From the NCBI RefSeq assembly GCF_009831215.1, contig NZ_WUTW01000011.1:1-64000 (forward strand): DNA of 64,000 nt. Reading direction: 5' to 3'. Each line of letters opens with the position of its first letter. Positions within the stretch are counted from its first letter, which is position 1. Under the pieces are notes generated by a model. That model made no database searches. It was given only the letters and a program-made list of their open reading frames with translations, and had not been told where the DNA came from. The position numbers and the translations under genes were made by a program. The stretch comes from Actinomadura rayongensis (GTDB taxonomy: Bacteria; Actinomycetota; Actinomycetes; Streptosporangiales; Streptosporangiaceae). This document shows positions 1 through 8,386 of the stretch, piece by piece.

Positions 1-40
1 CGCCAGCGTTCGTCCTGAGCCAGGATCAAACTCTCCATCA
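1..40 (-). rRNA. 16S ribosomal RNA, 5' end only (runs off the window)
   Basis: Read on the minus strand, the first bases give the universal 16S start GAGAGTTTGATCCTGGCTC followed by the AGGACGAACGCTGGCG block. Only about 40 nt are inside the window and the rest of the operon lies to the left. The exact mature 5' end is approximate. Confidence 0.95.
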
Positions 41-218
41 AGGCCTACACGACACACCCAGGGGGCGAACCCCGGACATGCCAAACCTCAAGGGATCGAA
101 ATCCCAGCATGCCGACCCTAAGATCGGCTTGCCTCAAAGAAATCCCAGACCACCATCGAAACAGTGGCCTCGGGGACGGCCCGAACCAATGTCGGGCCAT
201 ATAAAGGCACTGGCTTTT

Positions 219-240
219 AACACGCTGTTGAGTTCTCAAG
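219..240 (-). promoter_or_regulatory. rRNA leader antitermination/processing motif
   Basis: On the minus strand the leader carries CTTGAGAACTCAACAGCGTG, the conserved element of actinobacterial rRNA leaders, about 180 nt upstream of 16S. It is thought to act as the boxA/processing region of pre-rRNA. The leader between 41 and 300 has no coding potential. Confidence 0.7.
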
Positions 241-300
241 AAACGGACACCCACCGCGCTCCCACCACTCACGTGGCGCTCGCTCCGGGGCAACCCTTCT

Positions 301-327
301 AACTTACCGGGAACTTCCCCCTGTCAA
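301..327 (-). promoter_or_regulatory. Candidate rRNA promoter
   Basis: On the minus strand a perfect -35 TTGACA (327-322) is followed after 15 nt by TAAGTT (306-301), which fits TANNNT. It points at the 16S gene about 260 nt away. The spacer is short, so this may be one of several promoters. Confidence 0.5.
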
Positions 328-738
328 ATCCGACCCACCGGATCAGATCCCACCAGGAGACCAGCCCACCCCACGACGAACCAGACGGCCAGAACCGCCA
401 CCATGATCGTTCAGAGGAGTCCCACCGGGCCGTCCGCCTCAGAGGCGTCCCGCATCCCGCGCTGGGCTGTGTCCATAACTTTAACACCGACGGAACAGTG
501 CTTCGCACATCCATCGTGAAGCGAGGCCCACGAACTCGGTCCGCGACCCGGACATTGATCCATAACGACGCCGGAACGACACGTATTCCCGCAGATCATC
601 CGCTATGTGCGTCAGGTCACAATGCGGTACGGTTCGCACACATCGTGCCGCGCGAAAGACACCGGCCGGCCGGTCCGCGCGCGGTGCCGCCCGCCGGCGG
701 CGGTCCGCCGCGTCGGCCAGGGTCAGAGAGGAGCGCCC
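328..738. other. Intergenic region between rRNA promoter and nitroreductase-like gene
   Basis: About 410 bp without a convincing gene. It is less GC-rich than its neighbours around 470-500 and 540-620. It probably holds further rRNA promoters (minus) and the promoter of the gene at 739 (plus), but I cannot assign convincing hexamers. Confidence 0.5.
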
Positions 739-1464
739 GTGAGCGCACCCGTCGTCCGCAACTCGACGGAACGTCTGGTCGTCGCGGGGACGATCGCCCC
801 GACGCTCCATGACGTGCACGCGTGGCGTCTCGCGGTGGCCGACGGGCGCATCGAGGTGCACGCCGATCCGGCGCGGTTCCGTCCGATGGACGACCCGTCC
901 GGCCGGAGCCTGCATCTGAGCTGCGGCGCCGTCCTCGTCAACCTGCGGCTGGCCGCCGCGCAGCTCGGCCGCGAGGCGGTGATCCGGCTGCTCCCGGACG
1001 CCGAGCACCCGAGGCTCCTGGCCTCCGTGCGTCTTACACGGCGCCGGCGCGTCACGCGCGAGGAACGCCTGCTCTATGCGGCGACGTTGCGCTCCGTTCC
1101 GTCGAGGGCGGTCGCGGGGGGCGGGAGCGCGCCGGAGGTCCGGGCCGTCCAGGAGCTTTCGGACACGGCGCGGCTCGAAGGCGCGACGCTGCACGTCCTG
1201 CCCGGCGATGGAACGTGCCGAGCCGTCCTCACCACGGGGAGCGACGCCCCGCAGGCGTGGATGCGCGCCGGACGAGCGCTCCAGGCCGTCCTGCTCGCCG
1301 CGACGATCCGGTCCGTCGCCGTCTCTTTCCTCTACGAGATCGTGGACGTCCCCGAGCTGGGCGTGCCGGGCGACGTGCCGCAAGTCGTGCTGGAGCTGTC
1401 GCGCGCCGCCCTACCGGTAGACGGACAGGACGAACGACAGCGGCACCGGGAACGGGTCGGGTAG
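739..1464 (+). CDS. Acg-like nitroreductase-family protein
   Basis: A 241-residue protein resembling the Acg/Rv3131-type FMN-binding nitroreductase relatives of actinobacteria. Hallmarks are the N-terminal LHDVHAWRLAVADGRIEVHAD block (LHNTQPW in classical members), then a DPSGR..HLSCGAVLVNLRLA stretch and a C-terminal GDVPQVVLEL where family members have G.PQ.LLR. The GTG at 739 is chosen because GAGAGGAG lies just upstream. Family members are about 320 residues, so this one is short in the middle. The last 54 nt overlap the convergent rlmA gene, and the tail beyond residue ~225 is not family-like, suggesting a shifted stop. Known relatives are dormancy-associated and may sequester flavin; the role here is unknown. 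Confidence 0.65.
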   Translation: MSAPVVRNSTERLVVAGTIAPTLHDVHAWRLAVADGRIEVHADPARFRPMDDPSGRSLHLSCGAVLVNLRLAAAQLGREAVIRLLPDAEHPRLLASVRLTRRRRVTREERLLYAATLRSVPSRAVAGGGSAPEVRAVQELSDTARLEGATLHVLPGDGTCRAVLTTGSDAPQAWMRAGRALQAVLLAATIRSVAVSFLYEIVDVPELGVPGDVPQVVLELSRAALPVDGQDERQRHRERVG

Positions 1465-2223
1465 CTTCGCGATCCGCTCGGCGAGGTCATCCGCGGGAAC
1501 ATGGTGTGCGCTTGGCCCCATCCCGACGAGCGTGGCGATCTCGGCGTGCCCGAGGTCGGCGGTCAGGTCGAGGGTGTCGCGGGACGCGAGCGCGAAGTGG
1601 CCGGCGAGGGCGTCGTCGGTCCGCTCGTTCTTGCGGTCGTCCACGGTCAGGAGCCCGAGTTCGGCGATGAGCGGCCCGAGGTGCCGGGACGACGGCGTCA
1701 CGGTGAACAGGGCGCCGTCCGGACGCAGAACGCGGCGGTACTCGGCGGCGTTGCGCGGCGCGAAGACGTTCAGGACCGCGTCCACCGACGCGGAGCGGAG
1801 CGGAAGGTCCTGCCAGAGGTCGGCGACGACCGCGCCGATCCGGGGATGGGCGCGCGCGGCGCGGCGGGCGGCGTGCTTGGAGAGGTCGAGCGCGATTCCG
1901 ACGGAATCCGCGTTCAGCACGGCCGCGAGGTAGTACCCGGTCCCGGCGCCCGCGTCGAGGATCCGGCCGGTTCCGCGCAGGAGCGAGCCGAGCGCGGCGG
2001 CGAGCGGCGCGAAGTGCCCCGCGCCGAGGAACGCGGAGCGCGCCCGGACCATCTCGGACGTGTCGGCGGTGCCGGGACGCGCGCCGCCCGGCAGCAGGTT
2101 GGCGTACCCCTGCCGCGCGACGTCGAAGGAGTGCCGGGCGGGGCAGGCCAGGGAGCGGTCCACGAGGGCGAGAGGCTCCGCGCACAGAGGGCAGCGGAGC
2201 GCGTCGACGATGTCGGCGAGCAT
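1411..2223 (-). CDS. rlmA: 23S rRNA (guanine-N1)-methyltransferase, RlmA/TlrB type
   Basis: This 270-residue protein begins with a zinc-finger motif (CPLC...C...H, residues ~10-32) followed by the FDVARQGYANLL block typical of RlmA. A class I SAM-binding domain follows, with motif I LDAGAGTGYYL near residue 90. The family methylates N1 of a guanine in 23S helix 35. Gram-positive members (RlmAII/TlrB) modify G748 and can lower tylosin susceptibility. It lies 7 nt downstream of the thioredoxin gene and is probably cotranscribed with it. Its 3' end overlaps the convergent gene by 54 nt. Housekeeping versus resistance role cannot be told from sequence. Confidence 0.85.
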   Translation of the reverse strand: MLADIVDALRCPLCAEPLALVDRSLACPARHSFDVARQGYANLLPGGARPGTADTSEMVRARSAFLGAGHFAPLAAALGSLLRGTGRILDAGAGTGYYLAAVLNADSVGIALDLSKHAARRAARAHPRIGAVVADLWQDLPLRSASVDAVLNVFAPRNAAEYRRVLRPDGALFTVTPSSRHLGPLIAELGLLTVDDRKNERTDDALAGHFALASRDTLDLTADLGHAEIATLVGMGPSAHHVPADDLAERIAKLPDPFPVPLSFVLSVYR

Positions 2224-2230
2224 CGGCCCG

Positions 2231-2581
2231 TCACGCCATGCGGCTGCGGACCTCGTCCATGTCGAGGTCCCGCACCGCCTCGATGATCTTCTCCAGGGAC
2301 GCGGCCGGGACGGCGCCGGGCTCGGCGTACACGATGACGCCGTCGCGGACGGCCATCAGCGTGGGAATGGACGTGATCCCGAAGCGTTGTGAGAGGGCGG
2401 GCTCGGCCTCGGTGTCGACCTTGCCGAACGTGATGTCGGTGTGGGCCTCGGCGGCCTTCTCGAAGACGGGCGCGAACCGCCGGCAGGGTCCGCACCAGGC
2501 CGCCCAGAAGTCGATGAGGACGATGCCGTCCCCCTGGGCGGTCGCGTCGAAGTTCCCGGCGGTGAGTGTGACGGTCGCCAT
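2231..2581 (-). CDS. trxA: Thioredoxin
   Basis: A 116-residue thioredoxin with the redox motif WCGPC at about residues 31-35 and the cis-proline segment SIPTL near residue 74. It reduces cytosolic protein disulfides with thioredoxin reductase, which is not in this window. The start at 2581 is preferred over an upstream in-frame start at 2674 because AGAGGAGAG precedes it and the protein then starts at the normal family position. It is followed after 7 nt by rlmA and is divergent from a sigma factor gene whose promoter looks SigR-dependent. No clear SigR box was found facing trxA itself. Confidence 0.93.
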   Translation of the reverse strand: MATVTLTAGNFDATAQGDGIVLIDFWAAWCGPCRRFAPVFEKAAEAHTDITFGKVDTEAEPALSQRFGITSIPTLMAVRDGVIVYAEPGAVPAASLEKIIEAVRDLDMDEVRSRMA

Positions 2582-2651
2582 GTGGTCTCTCCTCTTCCGG
2601 GGTATCAGATCAGGGTAGGGCCTTGCCTTACTCCGCAGTATTCCGGAACTG

Positions 2652-2677
2652 GGAATCACAGAGCGGTAAATCACGTT
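2652..2677 (+). promoter_or_regulatory. SigR/SigH-type promoter (GGAAT-N18-GTT)
   Basis: GGAAT at 2652-2656 and GTT at 2675-2677 are separated by exactly 18 nt, the consensus of the thiol-oxidative-stress sigma factor SigR of Streptomyces (SigH in mycobacteria). It lies about 37 nt upstream of the sigma factor ATG. Streptomyces hrdD is a known SigR target, which fits. Confidence 0.65.
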
Positions 2678-2713
2678 CCTCTCTTAGGGAGATCGAACCA
2701 GAGAAGGGTCAGG

Positions 2714-3727
2714 ATGGCTGCAACCCGAACCAAGGCGGACAGGGTCGACGCCCCCGACAAGGACCTGGTCGGGGCGTACCTCGACCGGATCGGCCGCACC
2801 CCCCTGCTGGACGCGGAGGAAGAGGTCGATCTGGCGAAGGCGATCGAGGGGGGCCTGTACGCGGAACAGTTGCTCGACGAGGGCCGGGTGCCGGACGGCG
2901 TCCGTTCCGCCGAGCTCGAGGACCTTGTAGCGGCCGGGCTGCGCGCCAAGCAGCGCTTCGTCGAGGCCAACCTTCGCCTCGTGGTCTCGATCGCCCGCAA
3001 GTACCCGACCGACGCGCTGCCGCTCATCGACCTCATCCAGGAGGGCAACCTCGGGCTGATGCGCGCGGTGGAGAAGTTCGACTACCGCCGGGGGTTCAAG
3101 TTCTCGACGTACGCCACGTGGTGGATCCGGCAGGCGATCGGGCGCGGGCTCAGCCACACCGCGCGGACGATCCGGCTGCCCGTCCACGTGGAGGAGGAGT
3201 TGTCGCGGCTGCGCAGGGCGGAGCGTCAGCTCGGCCGTGAGCTGGGCCGGGAGCCGACCCGCGACGAGCTGGCGGACGCGGTGGGCGCCGAGCCCGAGCA
3301 CGTCGACGAGCTGCTGCGCTGGCGGCGGGACCCGGCGAGCCTGGACGCGACCGTCGACGACGCCGGCGAGACGCCGATGGGCGACCTGCTGGAGGACCCG
3401 GAGGCGGTGACGCCCGAGGCGGAGGTGCTGGCGCTGGACGACATCGAGGGCCTGGCGCGCCTGCTGGACCGGCTTCCCGAGCGGGAGGCGGCGATCGTGC
3501 GGGCCAGGTTCGGGATGGAGAGCGGGCAGCCGCTGTCGTACGCGCAGATCGGCGCGCGGTACGGGCTGAGCCACAACCGGGTGCGGCAGATCACCGACCG
3601 GTCGCTGCGGCGGCTGCGGCAGCTCGCGGTCGACGGGGACCTGTCGGGCCGCCGTCCGGTGCCGGTGCAGGTCGGCGCCGAGCCCCCGGCGGAGCTGGCG
3701 GTGGCCGTGCGGGGGCGCGCGGCCTGA
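2714..3727 (+). CDS. RNA polymerase sigma factor, group 2 (HrdD/SigB-like)
   Basis: A 337-residue sigma-70 protein with region 1.2 (DLVGAYLDRIGRTPLL, residue ~16), region 2 (RFVEANLRLVVSIARKY, LIDLIQEGNLGLMRAVEKFD, FSTYATWWIRQAI), region 3 and region 4 with an HTH around GLSHNRVRQI. It lacks the long region 1.1 of the principal sigma factor, so it is a group 2, non-essential-type factor. ATG at 2714 follows AGAAGGGTCAGG. The upstream GGAAT-N18-GTT element suggests induction by SigR during disulfide stress, and the divergent thioredoxin supports a redox context. A strong hairpin follows the gene. An HrdD identity is likely but rests on this promoter and architecture. Confidence 0.9.
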   Translation: MAATRTKADRVDAPDKDLVGAYLDRIGRTPLLDAEEEVDLAKAIEGGLYAEQLLDEGRVPDGVRSAELEDLVAAGLRAKQRFVEANLRLVVSIARKYPTDALPLIDLIQEGNLGLMRAVEKFDYRRGFKFSTYATWWIRQAIGRGLSHTARTIRLPVHVEEELSRLRRAERQLGRELGREPTRDELADAVGAEPEHVDELLRWRRDPASLDATVDDAGETPMGDLLEDPEAVTPEAEVLALDDIEGLARLLDRLPEREAAIVRARFGMESGQPLSYAQIGARYGLSHNRVRQITDRSLRRLRQLAVDGDLSGRRPVPVQVGAEPPAELAVAVRGRAA

Positions 3728-3736
3728 GCGGCGCGG

Positions 3737-3775
3737 GGAGCGGCCCGGACGAGCCACGGCCGTCCGGGCCGCTCC
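3737..3775 (+). terminator. Strong hairpin after the sigma factor gene
   Basis: Perfect 14-bp stem (GGAGCGGCCCGGAC at 3737-3750 with its complement at 3762-3775) and an 11-nt loop, starting 10 nt after the stop codon. It has no T-tract, as is usual in high-GC actinomycetes. Confidence 0.75.
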
Positions 3776-3816
3776 GCGCTTCCGGCACCGGTGCGGGTGC
3801 CTTAGCCTTGACGTCC

Positions 3817-5154
3817 GTGAGCACAACCAACGACCTCGACGTCTGGCGCGGCCTGCCCGCCCTCCAGCAGCCGCAGTGGGACGACCCCGCCGAGGTGCGG
3901 GCCGTGGTGGAGGAGCTGGCGCAGCTTCCGCCGCTGGTCTTCGCGGGCGAGTGCGACCAGCTCCGCGCGCGTCTCGGGGACGTGGCGCGGGGCGAGGCGT
4001 TCGTGCTGCAGGGCGGCGACTGCGCGGAGACGTTCGCCGGGTCCAACGCGGACGCGGTGCGCAACAAGCTGAAGACGCTGCTGCAGATGGCGGTGGTGCT
4101 CACGTACGCGGCGAGCGTGCCCGTGGTGAAGATGGGCCGGATGGCGGGGCAGTTCGCCAAGCCGCGGTCCAAGCCGATGGAGGCGCGCGACGGCGTCGAG
4201 CTGCCCGCCTACCGGGGCGACATGGTCAACGGCCTGGAGTTCACGCCCGAGGCGCGGCGCAACGACCCGCGGCGGCTGCTGCGGGCGTACCACGCGTCGG
4301 CGGTGACGCTGAACCTGTGCCGGGCGTTCACCAAGGGCGGGTACGCGGACCTGCGCCAGGTCCACCGCTGGAACCAGGACTTCGTGGCGCAGAGCCCGGC
4401 GGGCCGCCGGTACGAGCGGCTGGCCGGGGAGATCGACCGGGCGCTGACGTTCATGAAGGCGTGCGGCGCGAACCCCGACGAGTTCCACGGCGTGGAGTTC
4501 TACTCCAGCCACGAGGCGCTGCTGCTGGAGTACGAGCGGGCGCTGACGCGGGTGGACAGCCTGAGCGGGCTCCCCTACGACGTCTCCGCGCACTTCCTGT
4601 GGATCGGTGAGCGGACGCGGCAGCTCGACGGCGCGCACGTGGACTTCCTGAGCCGCATCCGCAACCCGATCGGCGTGAAGCTCGGCCCGACGACGTCGCC
4701 GGACGACGCGCTGGCGCTGATCGAGAAGCTGAACCCCGAGGGCGAGCCGGGCCGGCTGACGTTCGTGACCCGGATGGGCGCGGGCAAGATCAGGGACGCG
4801 CTGCCGCCGCTGATCGAGAAGGTCCGGCAGAGCGGCGCGCCGGTGGCGTGGATCTGCGACCCGATGCACGGGAACACGTTCGAGGCGCCGAGCGGGCACA
4901 AGACCCGCCGGGTGGACGACGTGCTGGACGAGGTGGCGGGCTTCTTCGAGGTCCACCGGGCGCTCGGGACGCATCCGGGCGGCATCCACATCGAGTTCAC
5001 CGGCGACGACGTCACCGAGTGCGTGGGCGGCGGGCACCCGATCGTGGAGGGCGACCTGCACCAGCGCTACGAGACGGCGTGCGACCCGCGCCTGAACCGC
5101 GGCCAGTCGCTGGACCTGGCGTTCATGGTCGCCGAGCTGTACCGCAAGAGCTGA
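3817..5154 (+). CDS. 3-deoxy-D-arabino-heptulosonate 7-phosphate synthase, class II
   Basis: A 445-residue class II (plant/mycobacterial AroG-type) DAHP synthase. It condenses phosphoenolpyruvate and erythrose 4-phosphate at the entry of the shikimate pathway. Recognised blocks are FVLQGGDCAETFAGS, VVKMGRMAGQFAKPRS, RAYHASAVTLNLCRAF, HFLWIGERTRQLDGAH, the metal-site segment WICDPMHGNT and GGIHIEFTGDDVTEC. GTG at 3817 is preferred; a TTG at 3808 would add three residues. Neither has a Shine-Dalgarno, and TAGCCT lies 9 nt upstream of the GTG, so the mRNA may be leaderless. It could feed chorismate to the siderophore locus 18 kb away but is not part of it. Confidence 0.95.
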   Translation: MSTTNDLDVWRGLPALQQPQWDDPAEVRAVVEELAQLPPLVFAGECDQLRARLGDVARGEAFVLQGGDCAETFAGSNADAVRNKLKTLLQMAVVLTYAASVPVVKMGRMAGQFAKPRSKPMEARDGVELPAYRGDMVNGLEFTPEARRNDPRRLLRAYHASAVTLNLCRAFTKGGYADLRQVHRWNQDFVAQSPAGRRYERLAGEIDRALTFMKACGANPDEFHGVEFYSSHEALLLEYERALTRVDSLSGLPYDVSAHFLWIGERTRQLDGAHVDFLSRIRNPIGVKLGPTTSPDDALALIEKLNPEGEPGRLTFVTRMGAGKIRDALPPLIEKVRQSGAPVAWICDPMHGNTFEAPSGHKTRRVDDVLDEVAGFFEVHRALGTHPGGIHIEFTGDDVTECVGGGHPIVEGDLHQRYETACDPRLNRGQSLDLAFMVAELYRKS

Positions 5155-5160
5155 CGCGTC

Positions 5161-5182
5161 CGGCCCGGGGCGACCCGGGCCG
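5161..5182. terminator. Hairpin between convergent genes
   Basis: 9-bp GC stem (CGGCCCGGG / CCCGGGCCG) with a GCGA loop, lying in the 30 bp between the stops of the DAHP synthase gene and the convergent ATPase gene. It could serve both directions. Confidence 0.65.
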
Positions 5183-5184
5183 GG

Positions 5185-5565
5185 TCACAGCGCGACCTCG
5201 GCCCAGACGACCTTGCCGCCGGTGACGGGCTCGGCGCCCCAGGTGCTGGCGAAGCGGTCGACGATGAACAGGCCGCGGTGGGACTCGTCCAGCGGCCCGG
5301 GGACGGTCATGCGCGGCATCTGCGGTGCGCGGTCGCGGACCTCGACGCGGACGCGGCCGGTGCCGCGCAGCAGCCGCAGTTCGAGGGCGGTCCCGGCGTG
5401 CCGGACGGCGTTGGCGACGAGTTCGGCGACGATCGCGGTCACCAGTTCCTCGCGGTCCATGAGCGCCCAGGTGCGCATGGTGCGGGTCGCGAGGCGCCGG
5501 GCGTACTCGACGGCCTCGGTCTGGGGCGCGGCGCGCAGGGTCGTCTCGGTCATCGGGTCGGTCAC
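5185..5565 (-). CDS. Anti-sigma-factor-type ATP-binding protein (HATPase_c, RsbW-like)
   Basis: A 126-residue single-domain GHKL ATPase. The N-box is visible as ELVANAVRHAG (residues ~47-57), followed by VEVRDRAP and RGLFIVDRFASTWG. The glycine-rich lid is degenerate, which is common in the large actinomycete family of these proteins. Such proteins bind sigma factors or STAS antagonists and phosphorylate a serine on the latter. The start is GTG 5565, with an in-frame ATG at 5553 as alternative. It lies 22 nt downstream of a STAS gene and in the same direction as a SpoIIE phosphatase gene, so a complete partner-switch module is encoded. Its target sigma factor is unknown. Confidence 0.85.
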   Translation of the reverse strand: MTDPMTETTLRAAPQTEAVEYARRLATRTMRTWALMDREELVTAIVAELVANAVRHAGTALELRLLRGTGRVRVEVRDRAPQMPRMTVPGPLDESHRGLFIVDRFASTWGAEPVTGGKVVWAEVAL

Positions 5566-5587
5566 TCAGCCTCGCTCGCCGTCGCGT

Positions 5588-5917
5588 TCATGATGCGGAG
5601 CCGTCCCCGGCCCCGGCGATGAGGAAGCGGTCGAGGCCGGTGGTCCGCAGGACGTTCTCAACGCGGCCGTAGGCGCCGGTGACGGTGAGGGTGGCGTTCT
5701 GCGCCCGCGCGTGCTTGTAGGCGCGGACGAGGACGTTCAGTCCCGAGGAGTCGCAGAAGTCGACCGCGGTCAGATCCACCACGACGTCGCGTTCGCCCGC
5801 GTCGACCAGTTCGGTCAGCCGCGAGCGCAGCTCGTCGGAGGAGTGCAGGTCGATAGAACCGCGCGCCGCGATGGTCGCACGGCCGTCCTGCCGCGTCGTC
5901 TGCAAGGCCAGCCCCAC
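5588..5917 (-). CDS. STAS-domain anti-sigma factor antagonist
   Basis: A 109-residue STAS protein (RsbV/SpoIIAA family). The phosphorylatable serine motif is in VDLTAVDFCDSSGLNVLV (residues ~50-67). In the family, the unphosphorylated form binds the anti-sigma kinase and frees the sigma factor. GTG 5917 is chosen because residues upstream of it are not family-like; an ATG at 5977 is the alternative and would overlap the next gene. It sits between the SpoIIE phosphatase and the ATPase genes, all on the minus strand, matching a kinase-antagonist-phosphatase switch. Confidence 0.87.
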   Translation of the reverse strand: MGLALQTTRQDGRATIAARGSIDLHSSDELRSRLTELVDAGERDVVVDLTAVDFCDSSGLNVLVRAYKHARAQNATLTVTGAYGRVENVLRTTGLDRFLIAGAGDGSAS

Positions 5918-5948
5918 GCCACCACACCTTACCGATTGTCGGGCTTCA

Positions 5949-8114
5949 TCATGACGCCCGGAGAACGATGAGGGCAACGTCGTCGTTGGACGGCTCCGGG
6001 CCGAAGTCGCGGACGGCCCGCTGGATCCGTGCGGCGACGGCGCCCGCGCTGAGTCCCGTGCAGCCGGCCAGGAGCCGTTCCAGGCCCTGCCCGTCGCCGA
6101 GGAGACGGGTGCCGGAACGGCGCTCGGTGACGCCGTCGGTGACGCAGAGCAGGACCTGCCCGCTGCGCAACTCTACGGCGTCGGTGTGGAAGTCGACGCC
6201 GTCGAAGACGCCGAGGAGCGGTTGCGGTCCGGCGGCCTCGTGGACGTTGCCGTCGGGGTCGAGGACGAGCGGCGGCGGGTGGCCGGCGCTGGTCAGGGTG
6301 ATGCTGACGCCGTCGCGGCGGGCCCGGGGCGTGATCTCGCCGTGCAGGAGGGTGAGCAGCCGGGCGCGTTCGCCCTCGCCGAGGATGAGGCGGTTGAGGC
6401 GCGTCAGGACGTCGGGGACGGTCATGTCCTCGGCGGCGAGGATCCGCAGGGCGTGCCGGGCGAGGCCGGTGACGGCGGCGGCCTCGGGCCCGGTGCCGCA
6501 GACGTCGCCGATCGCGAACCGCCAGCGGGCCGGGACGGCGGGCTGGTCCCCGGCCGGGAACACGTCGTAGAAGTCGCCGCCGACCTCGTGCCCCTCCCCC
6601 GCCGGTTCGTAGACGACCGCGACCTCCAGGCCCGGGATGTCGGGAATGCCGGGCGGGAGCAGGCTGCGCTGCAGGGCGCTGCTCATCGTGGTCTGCTCGG
6701 AGTAGAGGCGGGCGTTGTCGACGGCGAGGGCGGCGCGGCGGCTCAGCTCCTCGGCGAGTTCGATGGCGCTGCGCGGGAACCGGTCGCCGGGCGGGCGGCC
6801 GATGACGAGCGAGCCGATGCGCCGGCCGCGCGCGATGAGCGGGAAGGCGTAGGCGACGTCGTCGGCGGTCTCGCGGGCGGCGGCGCGGACCTCGTCGGGC
6901 GCGTCGGCGAGCGCGTTCCAGGGCCCGGGCGCCTCGGGTTCGGGGACGGTCCCGGCGCGGGCGAGCAGGTCGCGCAGGGCGTCGGAGCGGTTCTCGTCGG
7001 CGTGCCAGACGTAGGCGAGGCGGCCGGGGTCGCCGTCGCCGGCGCTGTAGAGGGCGCACCAGGTGGCGAGGCGCGGCACGACGAGCTGCGCGACGAGCGC
7101 CATCGTGCGCTCTTGGTCCAGGGTTCCGGCGAGCAGGTCGCTGGCCTCGGCGACGAAGCTGAGCCAGCCCCGCCAGGACCGTTCCAGCTCCCCGATCCTG
7201 GCCTTCTCCAGGGCGAGCGAGAGTTCGCCCGCGAGGTGGCCGAGGCGGGCGCCGTCGGCGTCGGAGAAGCGGTCGGGGGCGGCGGCGGTCGCGACGAGGA
7301 AGCCGGTGAGGCGTCCTTCGGCGTCCAGCGGCGCGGCGGCCAGGGACCGGGCGTGCAGGGCGGCGGCGAGCGGGTCGGCGGCGTCGGCGGTGATCCAGGC
7401 GCGGCCGGCGCGGGCCTCGGGGCCGAGGTCGACAACCGACGGGGCGCCGGTGGGGGCGTCCAGCGGGAGGCCGGTCGCGGCGCCGACGACGAGCGTGCCG
7501 TCGCGTTCGGTGAGCAGGACGGCGGCGGCGTCGGCCTTGAGCGCGTCGCGGGCGGACGCGGCGGCGTCCGCCAGGGCCTCGCGGGCGGCGGGCGAGCGCA
7601 GCAGCCGGTCCCCGGCGATGGTGAGCGCGGTCGCGGGCGCGGCCGGGTCGGTCTCGGCGGGCTTGGGCGCGGGGCGGCGGGACCGTCCGGCGTCCTTGAG
7701 GCGCGGGACGGGCAGGTCCTGGCCGCCGCCCGCCGGGATGCGGAACCAGATGCCCTTGGTGCGGCGGTCGTAGGTGACGCCCCACGCGGTGGCGAGCCGC
7801 GCGATGGACGGCAGGCCGCGTCCGCTGGTGGCGTTGATGCCGGGCATCTCGGGGGCGCGGGTGGGGTGCAGGTCGCGGACCTCGATGCGGACCTCGTCGC
7901 CCTGCCGGGAGCAGCAGACCTCGAAGGAGGTGCCCGCGTAGGTCACGGCGTTGGTGGCGAGTTCGCTGGTGGCGAGGACGGCGTCGTCCACGGCGGCGGG
8001 CATGTCCCAGTCGGTGAGGACGGTGCGCACGAACCGCCGGGCGTCGGCGACGGATTCGGCGGCGGAGGGGAAGGTGGCCGACACCGTCTGCCCATCCACC
8101 AGTCGTTTCCTCAC
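5949..8114 (-). CDS. HATPase-GAF-GAF-SpoIIE (PP2C-type) serine phosphatase
   Basis: A 721-residue cytosolic regulator. An N-terminal HATPase domain (N-box ELATNAVTYAG, residues ~50-60) is followed by two GAF-like sensory regions (~150-310 and ~310-480). A C-terminal SpoIIE phosphatase begins near SALQRSLLPPGIPDIP (~515) and carries the metal-binding segments GGDFYDVF, GDVCGTG, VTDGV and SNDDVALIVL. The fusion of a kinase-like and a phosphatase domain lets one protein act on a STAS antagonist in both directions. The start could be GTG 8114 or GTG 8099; the latter has AGGAAA upstream. It lies 31 nt upstream of the STAS gene and is divergent from the poly-HAMP kinase. Confidence 0.9.
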   Translation of the reverse strand: MRKRLVDGQTVSATFPSAAESVADARRFVRTVLTDWDMPAAVDDAVLATSELATNAVTYAGTSFEVCCSRQGDEVRIEVRDLHPTRAPEMPGINATSGRGLPSIARLATAWGVTYDRRTKGIWFRIPAGGGQDLPVPRLKDAGRSRRPAPKPAETDPAAPATALTIAGDRLLRSPAAREALADAAASARDALKADAAAVLLTERDGTLVVGAATGLPLDAPTGAPSVVDLGPEARAGRAWITADAADPLAAALHARSLAAAPLDAEGRLTGFLVATAAAPDRFSDADGARLGHLAGELSLALEKARIGELERSWRGWLSFVAEASDLLAGTLDQERTMALVAQLVVPRLATWCALYSAGDGDPGRLAYVWHADENRSDALRDLLARAGTVPEPEAPGPWNALADAPDEVRAAARETADDVAYAFPLIARGRRIGSLVIGRPPGDRFPRSAIELAEELSRRAALAVDNARLYSEQTTMSSALQRSLLPPGIPDIPGLEVAVVYEPAGEGHEVGGDFYDVFPAGDQPAVPARWRFAIGDVCGTGPEAAAVTGLARHALRILAAEDMTVPDVLTRLNRLILGEGERARLLTLLHGEITPRARRDGVSITLTSAGHPPPLVLDPDGNVHEAAGPQPLLGVFDGVDFHTDAVELRSGQVLLCVTDGVTERRSGTRLLGDGQGLERLLAGCTGLSAGAVAARIQRAVRDFGPEPSNDDVALIVLRAS

Positions 8115-8386
8115 ATGCGACGATTCCCGCGGTCCTGGCTATCGTGGCAGACGGGCCGACCGCCCGGCCAGCGGATGGCGCGAGACGCGGTGGCAGCGCG
8201 GCGCGATCTTGCCGCCACAATACGACAGACCGTAACACAAGCATTACGAAGTTCGGTGCCTTCGGGCGTCCGGGCACCGTACGGTCGGGTTCCACCGGCG
8301 CCGCGACGTAGAGTGAAAGGTGCGGCCCGGACGAGGCGCCCGTCCTTTCCGGGCCTCCCGCATCGCGGGTGAGGAGGATGGAGAGC

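Noticed and set aside
2582..2674. N-terminal extension of thioredoxin from 2674
   Set aside because: A ribosome-binding site and the family-consistent start are at 2581, and the extension would cover the divergent SigR-type promoter.
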